Shown here piece after piece: positions 25,480 through 34,225 of a DNA stretch of 64,000 nucleotides. The DNA lies in contig NZ_JBEYUH010000015.1 of assembly GCF_040643435.1 (NCBI RefSeq), forward strand, positions 56,471 to 120,470, read 5' to 3'. Both the position numbers and the translations under genes were made by a program. The notes below the pieces were generated by a model. The model was not told where the DNA came from. It did not search any database and was given only the letters and a program-made list of their open reading frames with translations. Numbering within the stretch: the first letter of the stretch is position 1; each line of letters begins with the position of its first letter. The DNA comes from Rhodococcus sp040643435 (GTDB taxonomy: Bacteria > Actinomycetota > Actinomycetes > Mycobacteriales > Mycobacteriaceae).

Positions 25480-26123
25480 GGCATCTCCTCGGAACGAATT
25501 TTCGGCGGGCTGGGGAATACGCAGTCACCGCACACTCCGCCGGTGGGGGTGCGGTAGAAGAGGCAGCAACTACGGCGTCGTCCTGTCGCGGGGTCCGTGC
25601 TCTCGGCGAGCCGCGGATCGGACAGCGTAGCGTCGACGAGAGGCTGTGCATCCGAACCGATCACCCGGCCGGCGCCGATCAGAGCGGATGCCGCGTTGCC
25701 CCACAGCAGGCCGCCTGCCACCACGTCGCGCCACGCGCTGACGAGGGGTTCGATCTGACGGTCGAGGACTTCCGCCACGATGTCGTCGCCGAATCCGGGT
25801 TCGGTGATGTGCAGGTGCAGTCCGGCGTCGTTGTGCCACAGGAGTTGCCCGGGATCGAGCCGAATGCATCGTCCGGAGTCGACGACGGAACCGATCGCCA
25901 CCGACCACACGCGTGCGACGTAACCGAAGAAGAGGGTCGATGCCGCCACGCGCGGTTCGTCGGTGCCCATCCGCGCGGCAGTATCGGCCACCAGAACGTC
26001 GCGGGTCGCGGGGTCGGCCAGATCTGCGGTGGGACGCCATCTGTCGTCGGCAGGGCCCGTACTCACGCGGAAGTACGGGCTCCACAAGGCGATTCGCTCG
26101 AGAACCCCGATCGCATCAGACAC
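25476..26123 (-). CDS. FhuF-like (2Fe-2S) protein in a B12-riboswitch operon
   Basis: 215-aa protein with the FhuF 2Fe-2S signature at its C-terminus: SCC, ten residues, then CGDC (CC-x10-C-x2-C). The N-terminal part contains the ACP-like FhuF fold region (ASTLFFGYVARVWSVAIG). GTG start 26123 overlaps the ATPase gene by 8 nt. FhuF proteins reduce ferric siderophores, but this one is in an operon governed by a cobalamin riboswitch, so the natural substrate may be a corrinoid or a cobalt chelate. Different in length and sequence from the FhuF-like protein at 14.0 kb. Confidence 0.8.
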   Translation of the reverse strand: MSDAIGVLERIALWSPYFRVSTGPADDRWRPTADLADPATRDVLVADTAARMGTDEPRVAASTLFFGYVARVWSVAIGSVVDSGRCIRLDPGQLLWHNDAGLHLHITEPGFGDDIVAEVLDRQIEPLVSAWRDVVAGGLLWGNAASALIGAGRVIGSDAQPLVDATLSDPRLAESTDPATGRRRSCCLFYRTPTGGVCGDCVFPSPPKIRSEEMP

Positions 26124-26931
26124 GGTTGCCCTCCGCTTCCAGGTCGAACACCATCCTACGAGGATCGAACCGCATGCGTCCGCGATCGAACGCCGCTCCG
26201 ATACGGCCGGATTCGGCGAGGGCAGCGGGGGTGCCGCATGTCAGTGTCCGATCTGCGTCGAGCAGCCACATCCGGTCGGACACCCGTAGCGCGAGTTCGA
26301 GTTCGTGGGTGGACATCACGACTGCCAGTTTCTGCTCGCGCGCCAGGCGTCCCAGCACGTCGACGAGTTCGACCCGGGACGGAACGTCGAGGAACGAGGT
26401 GGGCTCGTCGAGCACCAGCAACGAGGGATCCTGGGCGAGCGCCCGGGCGGTGAGACTGCGCTGGCGCTGGCCGTCGGATAATTCGCCGAACTGCCGGGAC
26501 GCCAGCGACGCAGCTCCCACAGCGTCGAGCGCCCAGTCCACCACAGCCCTGTCCTCGGAGGACAACCGGGCGCCGGCCGGCAGGTGGGGAGTCCGGCCCA
26601 GGGCGACGAGTTCGCGCACGGTCAGCAACCCCGGGTCGATGCGGTCGGTGAGGACCACGGAGATGCGGGTCGCGAGATCGGCGGGACGTACCGTTGCGAG
26701 GTCCTCACCGTCGACGAGTACCTGACCGTTCAACGGCGGTTGCAACCCGCACAGCGTGCGCAACAGAGTCGATTTACCCGCGCCGTTCGGCCCGACCAGC
26801 GCGGTCAGTTCACCCCGTCGAGCGACGGCGTTCACCTTCGCCGCGATCTCCGTGACCGTCCTCCCACGGAAGGCACGACGACGGGCGTAGCCGATGGTCA
26901 GATCGCGCAGTTCCACGCCGGCGGGGGTCAC
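26116..26931 (-). CDS. FecE/BtuD-type ABC ATPase 3
   Basis: 271-aa ATPase. Walker A GPNGAGKST, Walker B LLVLDEPTSFLD and switch MSTHE are normal; the signature reads LSDGQRQR, Asp replacing the second Gly of LSGGQ, a tolerated variation in this family. The GTG start overlaps the permease stop (GTGA). Energises the riboswitch-4 importer. Confidence 0.9.
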   Translation of the reverse strand: MTPAGVELRDLTIGYARRRAFRGRTVTEIAAKVNAVARRGELTALVGPNGAGKSTLLRTLCGLQPPLNGQVLVDGEDLATVRPADLATRISVVLTDRIDPGLLTVRELVALGRTPHLPAGARLSSEDRAVVDWALDAVGAASLASRQFGELSDGQRQRSLTARALAQDPSLLVLDEPTSFLDVPSRVELVDVLGRLAREQKLAVVMSTHELELALRVSDRMWLLDADRTLTCGTPAALAESGRIGAAFDRGRMRFDPRRMVFDLEAEGNRV

Positions 26932-28031
26932 AGCGCCGCTCCCAGTGCTCCGCGGCGCGAGCGGAGCAGGACGGCGATGACCACGGGTGCCCCCACGATC
27001 GCCGTGACGGCGTTGAGGGGGAAGACGGTGTCGGCTCCCGGCATCTGGCTCGCGATCCCGCAGATCAGTGCCAGGACGCCGCCGAGTAGCGCCACGCCCG
27101 GTAGGAGTACGCGGTGGTCCGACGTGCCGAACGCCATGCGCGTCAGGTGAGGAACGATGAGGCCGAGAAACCCGATGGGACCACAGAAGGCCGTGGTGGC
27201 CCCGGCCAGCAGAGCAGCGGAGATCACCGTCGTCAAACGGACGGTGCGGATGTCGATGCCCATCGAACGGGCATAGCCCTCGCCGAGGAGCAGAGCGTTC
27301 AAGGCACGCACCGTCAGCAGGGCGACAGCGATCCCGCCGAGTACCACGGGGACGAGGAGCTTCAGGTCCGACCAGGTCGTCGCCGTGAAACTGCCCAGCC
27401 CCCACACCAGGAACTGCTGGCTCCGTTGCGGATCCGCGTAGACCAGGAGAACGGATACCACCGCGGTGGTCGCCGACCCCAGCATCACACCGATCAGCAG
27501 CAGCGTCACCGCGGATTTCACCCACCGCGCCAGCACCACGATCAGAAGGAGCACAGCGGCAGCCCCGAGCGCCGCGGCGACCACCACACCGGCACGGCCG
27601 AGGCCGGCCAGCCCGGCGGTGAACCCGCCGGCGCCGCCGCCCCCGGCCACCACCACGACGGCGACACCGAGACTGGCGCCGGAACTCGCACCGAGAATGA
27701 ACGGGTCGGCAAGAGCGTTGCGGAACAACGTCTGCATCTGCAGACCCGCGATACCGAGAGCGGCGCCGACCGCGAGCGCGGTGACGGTGCGCGGTAGACG
27801 CAGGTCGCGAACCACCATGTCCCAGCGGGTATCCCTCGCGGAACCGCCGAACAGCACCCGCACGGTCTCGTCGAGCGGGACTGTCACCGACCCCAGGGTC
27901 ACCGACAGCACCGTCGCGACGGCGACTGCGACCGCGAGAGTCGCGAAGACGACGGTGACACGACCCGCCCGAGGTGGTACTTCCAGCCGTCGATCGACCG
28001 TGGGCTCGGGTGTCCTCAGCATTGCGGTCAT
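26928..28031 (-). CDS. FecCD-type permease 3
   Basis: 367-aa FecCD-family permease with a 25-residue basic N-terminus and about ten TM helices. DLRLPRTVTALAVG, NALADPFILGASSGASLG and GFLGLIVPHLTRMAFG are the family landmarks. The start overlaps the lipoprotein stop (ATGA). An alanine/glycine-rich stretch (VVVAGGGGAGGFTAG) forms an unusual periplasmic loop. Confidence 0.9.
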   Translation of the reverse strand: MTAMLRTPEPTVDRRLEVPPRAGRVTVVFATLAVAVAVATVLSVTLGSVTVPLDETVRVLFGGSARDTRWDMVVRDLRLPRTVTALAVGAALGIAGLQMQTLFRNALADPFILGASSGASLGVAVVVVAGGGGAGGFTAGLAGLGRAGVVVAAALGAAAVLLLIVVLARWVKSAVTLLLIGVMLGSATTAVVSVLLVYADPQRSQQFLVWGLGSFTATTWSDLKLLVPVVLGGIAVALLTVRALNALLLGEGYARSMGIDIRTVRLTTVISAALLAGATTAFCGPIGFLGLIVPHLTRMAFGTSDHRVLLPGVALLGGVLALICGIASQMPGADTVFPLNAVTAIVGAPVVIAVLLRSRRGALGAAL

Positions 28032-29224
28032 GCCGGCAGTTGCCGATAGAACGTGAACTCGTGGTCGGGTAGAAGATCGGGATGCAGGATCGCGACGAGA
28101 TCCGCCAGGATCAGGTCGGGACGCAGTACGCCGCGCTCGTAGTAGTCGTTGCCGCCGTTCGGTCCGAGTGCCTTGTTCGCGTTCCAGACCCGGCCGGTGT
28201 CGACTGCGGCGAGCGATCCGTAGCGTTCGTCATCGGCGAGAGCATCACCGATGGAGGTCCAACTGTTGACCACCAGCCAGGTCGGAGCGTCGGCGGCCTG
28301 CGCGACCACGGCTTCGAAGTCGAGGGGAAGCGAGCCGGTGGTCGTCACGTCCTGCCATGGCCAGCGGGCACCGGCATCGCTGAACAACCGGCCCATGTAA
28401 CTGCCGCCGGAGGACATGTACCAGGTGCCCTGCGACATCCCGCCGAGCAACACGGGCACGGTCTCGGCGCCCGCGGCCTTCGCTGCGACGTCGAGATACC
28501 GGTCGCGGATACCGTCGTATACCTCGGCGGCCCGGGCCTCCTTGCCGGTGAGCGCAGCCACGACCTTGATCCACTCGGCTCGGCCCAACGGCGATGTCTC
28601 GAGCCATTCGGCGTTGGCGACCACGCCGATCCCGGCCTCGCGCAGCTGCGTGTAGGCGGGGTCGTCGGTGCCGCCGGTCATCACCACATCGGGCGCGGCC
28701 AGCACGACGGTCTCGGTGTCGATCGTGCCGCCCGCTGCGTATTCGGCGATGTCACCGGACTCGATGCGTTCGATCACGGTGGTGTCGGAGACATGCGAAC
28801 CGTTCGAGACGCCGGTGAGCACATCGAGTTCGTCGAGCGCGGTCACCAGTGGCAGGTGGGTGGTCGAGCCGGAGTACAGGTTCGTGATCGGCACGTGGAT
28901 CTGCTGGGCCGTGGTCAGCTCGCCCGACAGTTCCGGGGCAGGTGCACCGCACTTGACGAGTACGTACGACTCCGGCTGTGCGCCCGTGAACGGTTCGGTC
29001 ACGGTGAGCACCTGATAGCTCTTCTCGTAGGTGATCGAGAAGTTCTCGGCGTCGACGATCTCGGACTTGTCGGGAAAATAGTCGACCGAGGGGTCGAAGT
29101 CGGTGATACACCCGTCCGAGGCAGCGTTCTCGGTGTCGGATGGTGCCGTCGAACATCCGGCGAGCAGAAGACTTGCGGAGGTCAGCGCGACAAGAAGCTT
29201 CGGAAAGGCTGCGCGTACACGCAT
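28028..29224 (-). CDS. B12-regulated ABC importer, substrate-binding lipoprotein 3
   Basis: 398-aa lipoprotein: signal peptide with lipobox LLLAGC, then a Fe-siderophore/B12-binding fold. It is longer than typical BtuF, with an N-terminal extension containing SITYEKSYQVLTV and two Cys (GCITDF and VKCG) that could form a disulfide. First gene of the coupled operon SBP-permease-ATPase-FhuF-like-hypothetical, behind cobalamin riboswitch 4. Ligand probably a corrinoid or cobalt chelate, by regulation only. Confidence 0.85.
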   Translation of the reverse strand: MRVRAAFPKLLVALTSASLLLAGCSTAPSDTENAASDGCITDFDPSVDYFPDKSEIVDAENFSITYEKSYQVLTVTEPFTGAQPESYVLVKCGAPAPELSGELTTAQQIHVPITNLYSGSTTHLPLVTALDELDVLTGVSNGSHVSDTTVIERIESGDIAEYAAGGTIDTETVVLAAPDVVMTGGTDDPAYTQLREAGIGVVANAEWLETSPLGRAEWIKVVAALTGKEARAAEVYDGIRDRYLDVAAKAAGAETVPVLLGGMSQGTWYMSSGGSYMGRLFSDAGARWPWQDVTTTGSLPLDFEAVVAQAADAPTWLVVNSWTSIGDALADDERYGSLAAVDTGRVWNANKALGPNGGNDYYERGVLRPDLILADLVAILHPDLLPDHEFTFYRQLPA

Positions 29225-29261
29225 GGCGATTACGCCCTCTCTCGGGGAAGTCCGCCCCGGG

Positions 29262-29390
29262 CAAGGAGGTACGGCGACGTGAGTATCTGGCTCCCGGAGA
29301 TCGCTCTACCGGTCACAGTGGCGGGACCGCGCCGGAATCACACCGGCTTCCTCGTGCGTCGTCGCAATGACGGGCTGAAATTAGCACACG
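29262..29390 (-). promoter_or_regulatory. Cobalamin riboswitch 4
   Basis: On the minus strand, GGAAGCCGGTGTGATTCCGG and GCGGTCCCGCCACTGTG (core, 29314-29351) and the B12 box GGAGCCAGATACTCAC (29280-29295). A candidate extended -10, TGCTAATTT, lies just 5' of it near 29380-29390. The form resembles riboswitch 2 (GCGGTCCCGCCACTGT) more than 1, 3 and 5 (CTGTCCCGCA). Confidence 0.88.
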
Positions 29391-29403
29391 GCACGAGAAG
29401 TCT

Positions 29404-30231
29404 TCACGGGCCGGTCGTCCTCACCTTCGTCCACCGCTGCGTGTCGGGGTCGAAGGAGACGAGTCCCATCCGCTCGAATTCGTCGAGCCATCCCCGCATC
29501 GGCCACCAGCCCCAACGCTGCTGGAACAGTGTGGCATTGACGAGAATGTCGTCGAGATGCTCGACGGGCGGCTTCGACACCGGGTGGTGCTGGTGGAAGG
29601 CGTGGGCGCCCCCGACCCATGCCATGGGGACTCCGGCGCGCGCGGCCTTCTGCCCGAAATCGGTGTCCTCCCCGCCGTACCCCCGATACGCGGTGCAGAA
29701 GCCGCCGATGCGGTCCCATACGAGTGACCGGGCTGCGAACGAGAGCGACCAGAACAGTTCGTGTGCGTCGTTCAGCACGATCTCGTCGTCGGGTGGGAAC
29801 GGGCGGGCCGGGTGCGGATCGACGGAGTCGCCGAGCCGGGCGAGGTCGTAGCCGCCGGGTCCTGGCTCGGGCAGGTAGGTGACGGGACCGCAGTGAAGCG
29901 CGGCGGGATGGCGCACGGCCGCGTCGATGTACCGCTCGAGCAGGTCGGAGGACGGGATGCAGTCGACGTCGAGGAAGACCAACAGGTCGGACGACGCCGC
30001 ACGGGCTCCGAGATTCCGCGCCGCCGCGACCGGCAGGCGCCCGGAGTCGACATCCATCGGCACCACCCGCGCCGGCGACTTCGCAGCAGCGACCACATCG
30101 GCGACCTCCGGATCACCCATCGCGACGACGATGTGTTCGTCGGGGGTGCGGGTGCTGTGAGCGAGCCCGTCGAGTTGCCGCCGGAGATGGGTGCTCCGCC
30201 CGGCAGCGACGGTGATCACCGCGACCGTCAC
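29404..30231 (-). CDS. Glycosyltransferase family 2
   Basis: 275-aa GT-A fold glycosyltransferase. The metal-binding DxD-type motif is in LLVFLDVDCIPSS near residue 90; GGEDTDFGQKAARAG is the acceptor-loop ED motif of GT2 enzymes. GTG 30231 overlaps the previous gene (GTGA). Last gene of a four-gene glycosyltransferase operon; product unknown. Confidence 0.85.
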   Translation of the reverse strand: MTVAVITVAAGRSTHLRRQLDGLAHSTRTPDEHIVVAMGDPEVADVVAAAKSPARVVPMDVDSGRLPVAAARNLGARAASSDLLVFLDVDCIPSSDLLERYIDAAVRHPAALHCGPVTYLPEPGPGGYDLARLGDSVDPHPARPFPPDDEIVLNDAHELFWSLSFAARSLVWDRIGGFCTAYRGYGGEDTDFGQKAARAGVPMAWVGGAHAFHQHHPVSKPPVEHLDDILVNATLFQQRWGWWPMRGWLDEFERMGLVSFDPDTQRWTKVRTTGP

Positions 30232-31226
30232 CGCGACCTCGCGAGGTCGTCCAGAACGGCAGCGGCGCGGGCCGCAGCACCGTCGACCCGCCATCGTTTC
30301 CATTCGATCGGGTCGAGACCGCGCGCCCGCTCGATCAGTTCCGGCCAGCGGTCCGGGTCCGGCCACCCATCGAGACCGACTGCCAGGCCGGATCGGTCGA
30401 GAGCATGTGCGGTGGCATGTTGTTCGTCGAACGGGCGGGCTTCGGCGATCACCACAGCGGGTCGTGCGGCGGCCGCGATGTCTGCGACGGTGTTCTGTCC
30501 CGCATGCCCGATCACGACGTCGGCTGCGGTGAGGGCGGGCCACGGATCGTCGAGCCACGAACCACCGGCGACGCCCACACCGTCCCATATGTACTCGGGG
30601 AAGCGAGCCGAGAGCCGTCGCAGGTCGTCGACGGTGATCGACGACCCACCGCTGCCGCTCATCACGAGTACCCTCGGTTTCCCCGAGGACGCCGGGCCGG
30701 GTGCCGGTCGGCCGTCGAAACGGCTGATTCCGCCCACGTACGAGGTCTTGCCGGCATAGGCGCGCATCCAGTGCGGGTCGTAGACCTCCTGCGACCACGG
30801 CGCGATCAGATGGTCGGCGACGCTGTAGGCGAGCGTGTGCGCGGTGTCGGTGCGTTCGCCCGGCATCGCCGACACCACGACCGGGATCCCGTACAGCCGA
30901 GCGAGCAGGGTCACCTCGACCGAGACGTCCACCACCAGCAGGCTCGGCCGGGCCTCGGCGATCCATGAGCCGAGGGCGTGCATGCGTTCGCGGAGGCCGT
31001 CGTCGTGTGTGGGCGCCCAGTGCAGCACCTCGTGGGCGGTCGGATCGTGCGCGGTGTCGACGGCCAGATCGTCGCGCGGGAGCCGCACGACGTCGTCGAA
31101 GTCGTCGGCCGCATCACCGAGCGCTGCCGACGACAGTGCCGTCACCGGGGTTCGCAGATGTGCGCAGATGCTGCTCGCCCGGGTGCGGTGCCCGTGCCCG
31201 TGGTGATGGATGTAGTAGCCGATCAT
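30228..31226 (-). CDS. GT-B glycosyltransferase (MurG/GT28-like)
   Basis: 332-aa protein starting MIGYYIHHHGHGHRTRA, the His/Gly-rich first loop typical of GT1/GT28-like glycosyltransferases. The C-terminal nucleotide-binding half has VLVMSGSGGSS and DVVIGHAGQNTVADIAAAARP, the GHAGxNT motif comparable to MurG. Coupled to both neighbours by overlaps. Substrate not deducible. Confidence 0.8.
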   Translation of the reverse strand: MIGYYIHHHGHGHRTRASSICAHLRTPVTALSSAALGDAADDFDDVVRLPRDDLAVDTAHDPTAHEVLHWAPTHDDGLRERMHALGSWIAEARPSLLVVDVSVEVTLLARLYGIPVVVSAMPGERTDTAHTLAYSVADHLIAPWSQEVYDPHWMRAYAGKTSYVGGISRFDGRPAPGPASSGKPRVLVMSGSGGSSITVDDLRRLSARFPEYIWDGVGVAGGSWLDDPWPALTAADVVIGHAGQNTVADIAAAARPAVVIAEARPFDEQHATAHALDRSGLAVGLDGWPDPDRWPELIERARGLDPIEWKRWRVDGAAARAAAVLDDLARSR

Positions 31227-32308
31227 GCCGCCCCGGCGAGCTCTCGGTACAGGGAGACGTATGCGTCGACCATCGTGCGCTCCGAGCAGCGCTCCTCGGC
31301 GCGGGCGCGAGCGGCCGCCCGTGACAGCTCTGCGGCACGCGACACGGCTGCCGCGAGACCGTCGATGTCGTCGGGAGGGACGAGGCATCCGCTCGTCTCG
31401 TCGACCACCTCCGGAATCCCGCCGCGGGCGAAGGCGACCACGGGTGTGCCGCACGCGAGGGACTCGGCCACGACGAGCCCGTACGGCTCGTCCCACTGGG
31501 GGGTGATCAGTGCTGCTGCCGAAGTGCCCACCGCAGCAGCAAGATCGGGCTGGGAAAGATGGCCGAGATAGGTGACGTCGGGACCGAGGAACGGTTCGAC
31601 CTGCGAGGAGAAGTACTCGGGATCGCTGATCGGACCCGCGATGCGCAACCGGTAGCCGGCACGCCGGGCCGCCTCGATCGCGAAGTGTGCGCCCTTCTCC
31701 GGCACGATCCGGCCGAACCAGATCAGGTCGTCGCCCCCCGGACCGACCGGCCATGCGCCGAGGTCGACACCGTTGGGCACCACCGCCACCGGGCCTGGTG
31801 TCGCATGCTCCCACGCCGCAGCGGTGTGCCGGCTGACCGCGACGAACGTTCCGGGGCACCCGCCCGGCGCGGCCATCGCCGACTCGAGCCAGGGTGTCGG
31901 CGGGGTGTGCAGCGTGCACAACAGCGGGGTACGCAGCGTGCGGGCCATCGCGATCGGCAGATAGTGCAGGCTGTGGTTGTGCACCACGTCGAAGGCGTCT
32001 GCGGACCGTCCCGCGAGGTCGAGCATCAGCGACAGGTAGGCGTGGTGGTCGCCGACGAAACCGTCTGCAGGCGGCATCGACACGTCGTGCCGGGCGAGTT
32101 CGCTGACCTCGAAGGAGGGAACTTCGAGGAATTCGGCGGGAAGTGCAGGGTCGGAGCCCGGGGCGGCGAAGAGCGTCACCTCGTGCCCGTCCTTGCCGAG
32201 TGCGTGCGCGAGATGCCACACGTGTGCTTCGAGCCCGCCGGCGAAGGGCTGGCGGATCGGATACCGATTGGAGGCGATGAGTGCTACTCGCAGAGCTTTC
32301 GGTTTCAT
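31223..32308 (-). CDS. Glycosyltransferase family 4
   Basis: 361-aa GT-B glycosyltransferase. N-terminal GGLEAHVWHLAHAL is the acceptor-side motif and C-terminal EPYGLVVAESLACGTPVVA is the E-x7-E nucleotide-sugar motif. IWFGRIVPEKG starts the second Rossmann domain. ATG 32308; stop overlaps the next gene (ATGA). Confidence 0.88.
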   Translation of the reverse strand: MKPKALRVALIASNRYPIRQPFAGGLEAHVWHLAHALGKDGHEVTLFAAPGSDPALPAEFLEVPSFEVSELARHDVSMPPADGFVGDHHAYLSLMLDLAGRSADAFDVVHNHSLHYLPIAMARTLRTPLLCTLHTPPTPWLESAMAAPGGCPGTFVAVSRHTAAAWEHATPGPVAVVPNGVDLGAWPVGPGGDDLIWFGRIVPEKGAHFAIEAARRAGYRLRIAGPISDPEYFSSQVEPFLGPDVTYLGHLSQPDLAAAVGTSAAALITPQWDEPYGLVVAESLACGTPVVAFARGGIPEVVDETSGCLVPPDDIDGLAAAVSRAAELSRAAARARAEERCSERTMVDAYVSLYRELAGAA

Positions 32309-33378
32309 GATCCGTTCCGGCCCCCCATTGCGCGTAGATAGATGTCGCGGTGGGCGCGGGCGAGCGCGCGACGCTCGTCCATGCGCTGCGACCAGCCGGC
32401 TCGTGGAAAGTTCCTGCTCTCGTGCAACTCCCGTATGCGGCGTGCGAGAGAGCCGGCGTCGAAGGTGTTCTCGTCGAAGGTGTACACCCCGCACGGGCGC
32501 TGTTCACCGTAGAAGCCGCAACTCGGCGCGACGACCGCGGTGCCGAGGTCGAAGCACGCCTCGAGCCAGCCCGAATGGGTGCCGAACCGGTAGGGCAGCA
32601 CCGACACCGACAGATCCGAGAGGTACTGCCACAGTTCGTCGTCGGAGAAATAGGGATGGACGCGCACGTCCACCTGTGGCTGCTCGCCGTACTGCAGGAT
32701 GCGGGATCCCGCATCCGGGTTGTACCAGTACGCATCGTCGGGATCGAAGATCTCGTCGTGCACGTCGATCTGCAGGATCGCGTCGGGGAGGGACTGCACC
32801 GTCTCGGCGAGCGTGTCCAGCACGGGGAACAGATCCATATTCGCCCGCAGGCTCTTCGCATGGACCCCGACGACGAACGGCCCCTCGTCGCGTCGCGGTC
32901 GCTCGAGCCAGTGCCGCTCGACGACGTGCGGATGCGGCAGGACCGTCGTCTCCCGTCCCCAGCGCCGGCGGATCTGCTCGGCGGCGCCCGGTGTGAGCGT
33001 GATCAGTTCGTCCGCCGCGGGAATCACCACGTCGAGTTGCTTGTGATGCTCGCCGGGCGTGCGGTGGTGCGGATTACGCAGATCGTGCACCGTGTACACG
33101 AGCGGCTTGTCGTGCTCGCCGAGTTCGGCGACGACATCCTGCAGTTGTTCCGCACCGATCGCGTCGAAGCCGAAATGGATGTGGAAGACGTCGAATTCCT
33201 TGTGGTGGTGGCTCACCCACCCGCTCTCGAGCATCAACGGCGGCCACCAGCCCCCGGGCACCGTGCGACCGTCGGCGGGGACCGGGTCGGTCAACCGGAT
33301 CACGTCGTCGCCTTCCGGGCACGCGAGGTGCCGGACGTAGACGTGCGACGCGGGTACCGACGCGACTCGAATCACCAC
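32305..33378 (-). CDS. Glycosyltransferase (GT4-like), first gene of the operon
   Basis: 357-aa GT-B protein. YTVHDLRNPHHRTPGEHHK, VVGVHAKSLRANMDLFPVL and SVLPYRFGTHSGWLEACFDL fit a glycosyltransferase with the C-terminal sugar-nucleotide site. Start GTG 33378 (or the adjacent GTG 33375) has AGAAGAGAG upstream. The four overlapping genes probably build one glycoconjugate. Confidence 0.75.
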   Translation of the reverse strand: MVIRVASVPASHVYVRHLACPEGDDVIRLTDPVPADGRTVPGGWWPPLMLESGWVSHHHKEFDVFHIHFGFDAIGAEQLQDVVAELGEHDKPLVYTVHDLRNPHHRTPGEHHKQLDVVIPAADELITLTPGAAEQIRRRWGRETTVLPHPHVVERHWLERPRRDEGPFVVGVHAKSLRANMDLFPVLDTLAETVQSLPDAILQIDVHDEIFDPDDAYWYNPDAGSRILQYGEQPQVDVRVHPYFSDDELWQYLSDLSVSVLPYRFGTHSGWLEACFDLGTAVVAPSCGFYGEQRPCGVYTFDENTFDAGSLARRIRELHESRNFPRAGWSQRMDERRALARAHRDIYLRAMGGRNGS

Positions 33379-33561
33379 AGCGGACTCTCTTCTCACTCGA
33401 GACACTCGGCATACGCACCGGAAGGCCGGGGTGTGCTCCCCGGCCGGCATCGGACTGCATCCGCATACCCGGGGTACGGGCTGTTCACACGTGGATGCCC
33501 GACACCCCTGATCTTCACTAGGGTGGCTGCAGGTAACGACCATCGAACGAAGGGATTCGGT

Positions 33562-34140
33562 ATGGGTGTCAGCTTGGCCAAGGGCGGCAACGTTTCGCTG
33601 TCGAAGGAGGCGCCGAACCTGACAGCCGTGACCGTGGGGCTCGGCTGGGACGTGCGAGCCACCACGGGTGCGGATTTCGACCTCGATGCCAGTGCTCTGT
33701 TGACGGCCGAGAACGGCAAGGTTCTGTCCGACCAGCACTTCGTCTTCTACAACAACCTGCGTTCTCCGGACGGGTCCGTCGAGCACACCGGCGACAATCT
33801 CACCGGTGAAGGTGAGGGTGACGACGAGACCGTGAACGTCGACCTGGTGGCGGTGCCGCCGGAGGTGAAGTCGATCGTCTTCCCGGTGTCGATCCACGAC
33901 GCCGACGCGCGCGGCCAGTCGTTCGGTCAGGTGCGCAACGCGTTCATCCGCGTCGTCGATCGCGCCGACGGTCGCGAGCTCGCACGCTACGACCTCACCG
34001 AGGATGCGTCCACCGAGACCGCGATGGTCTTCGGTGAGCTGTACCGGCACAACGGTGAGTGGAAGTTCCGCGCCATCGGCCAGGGCTACGCCTCGGGTCT
34101 GGCCGGGATCGCTCGCGATTACGGGGTGAACATCGGCTGA
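33562..34140 (+). CDS. terD: TerD-family (tellurium resistance/stress) protein
   Basis: 192-aa TerD domain protein. The N-terminus MGVSLAKGGNVSLSKEAPNL, the GLGWDVR strand, DFDLDASA and the Ca-binding DNLTGEGEGDDE loop are characteristic. TerD proteins are cytosolic calcium-binding stress proteins; here it is a single gene without other ter genes. ATG 33562; an AGGG element precedes it. A strong terminator follows. Confidence 0.93.
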   Translation: MGVSLAKGGNVSLSKEAPNLTAVTVGLGWDVRATTGADFDLDASALLTAENGKVLSDQHFVFYNNLRSPDGSVEHTGDNLTGEGEGDDETVNVDLVAVPPEVKSIVFPVSIHDADARGQSFGQVRNAFIRVVDRADGRELARYDLTEDASTETAMVFGELYRHNGEWKFRAIGQGYASGLAGIARDYGVNIG

Positions 34141-34161
34141 GTCGAAGTTCGCAAGGTCGGC

Positions 34162-34209
34162 GTAAAGCTCGCAGCCCCGGTGACCGGTCACCCGGGCTGC
34201 GAGCTTTAC
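34162..34209. terminator. Bidirectional hairpin terminator after terD
   Basis: A near-perfect 24-bp inverted repeat beginning GTAAAGCTCGCAGCCCC and ending GGGCTGCGAGCTTTAC, one mismatch, no spacer. It lies between convergent terD and the Rv0358-like gene. Confidence 0.88.
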
Positions 34210-34225
34210 ATACGGTCTGCGAGCT

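Noticed and set aside
28082..29851. 589-codon plus-strand frame opposite the lipoprotein gene and riboswitch 4
   Set aside because: It crosses a riboswitch and is antisense to a lipoprotein with a clear signal peptide.
32350..33561. Long plus-strand open frame running antisense to the glycosyltransferase and into terD (596 codons)
   Set aside because: Only the part from ATG 33562 matches a family (TerD); the upstream part is the antisense of two clear glycosyltransferase genes, an effect of high GC.
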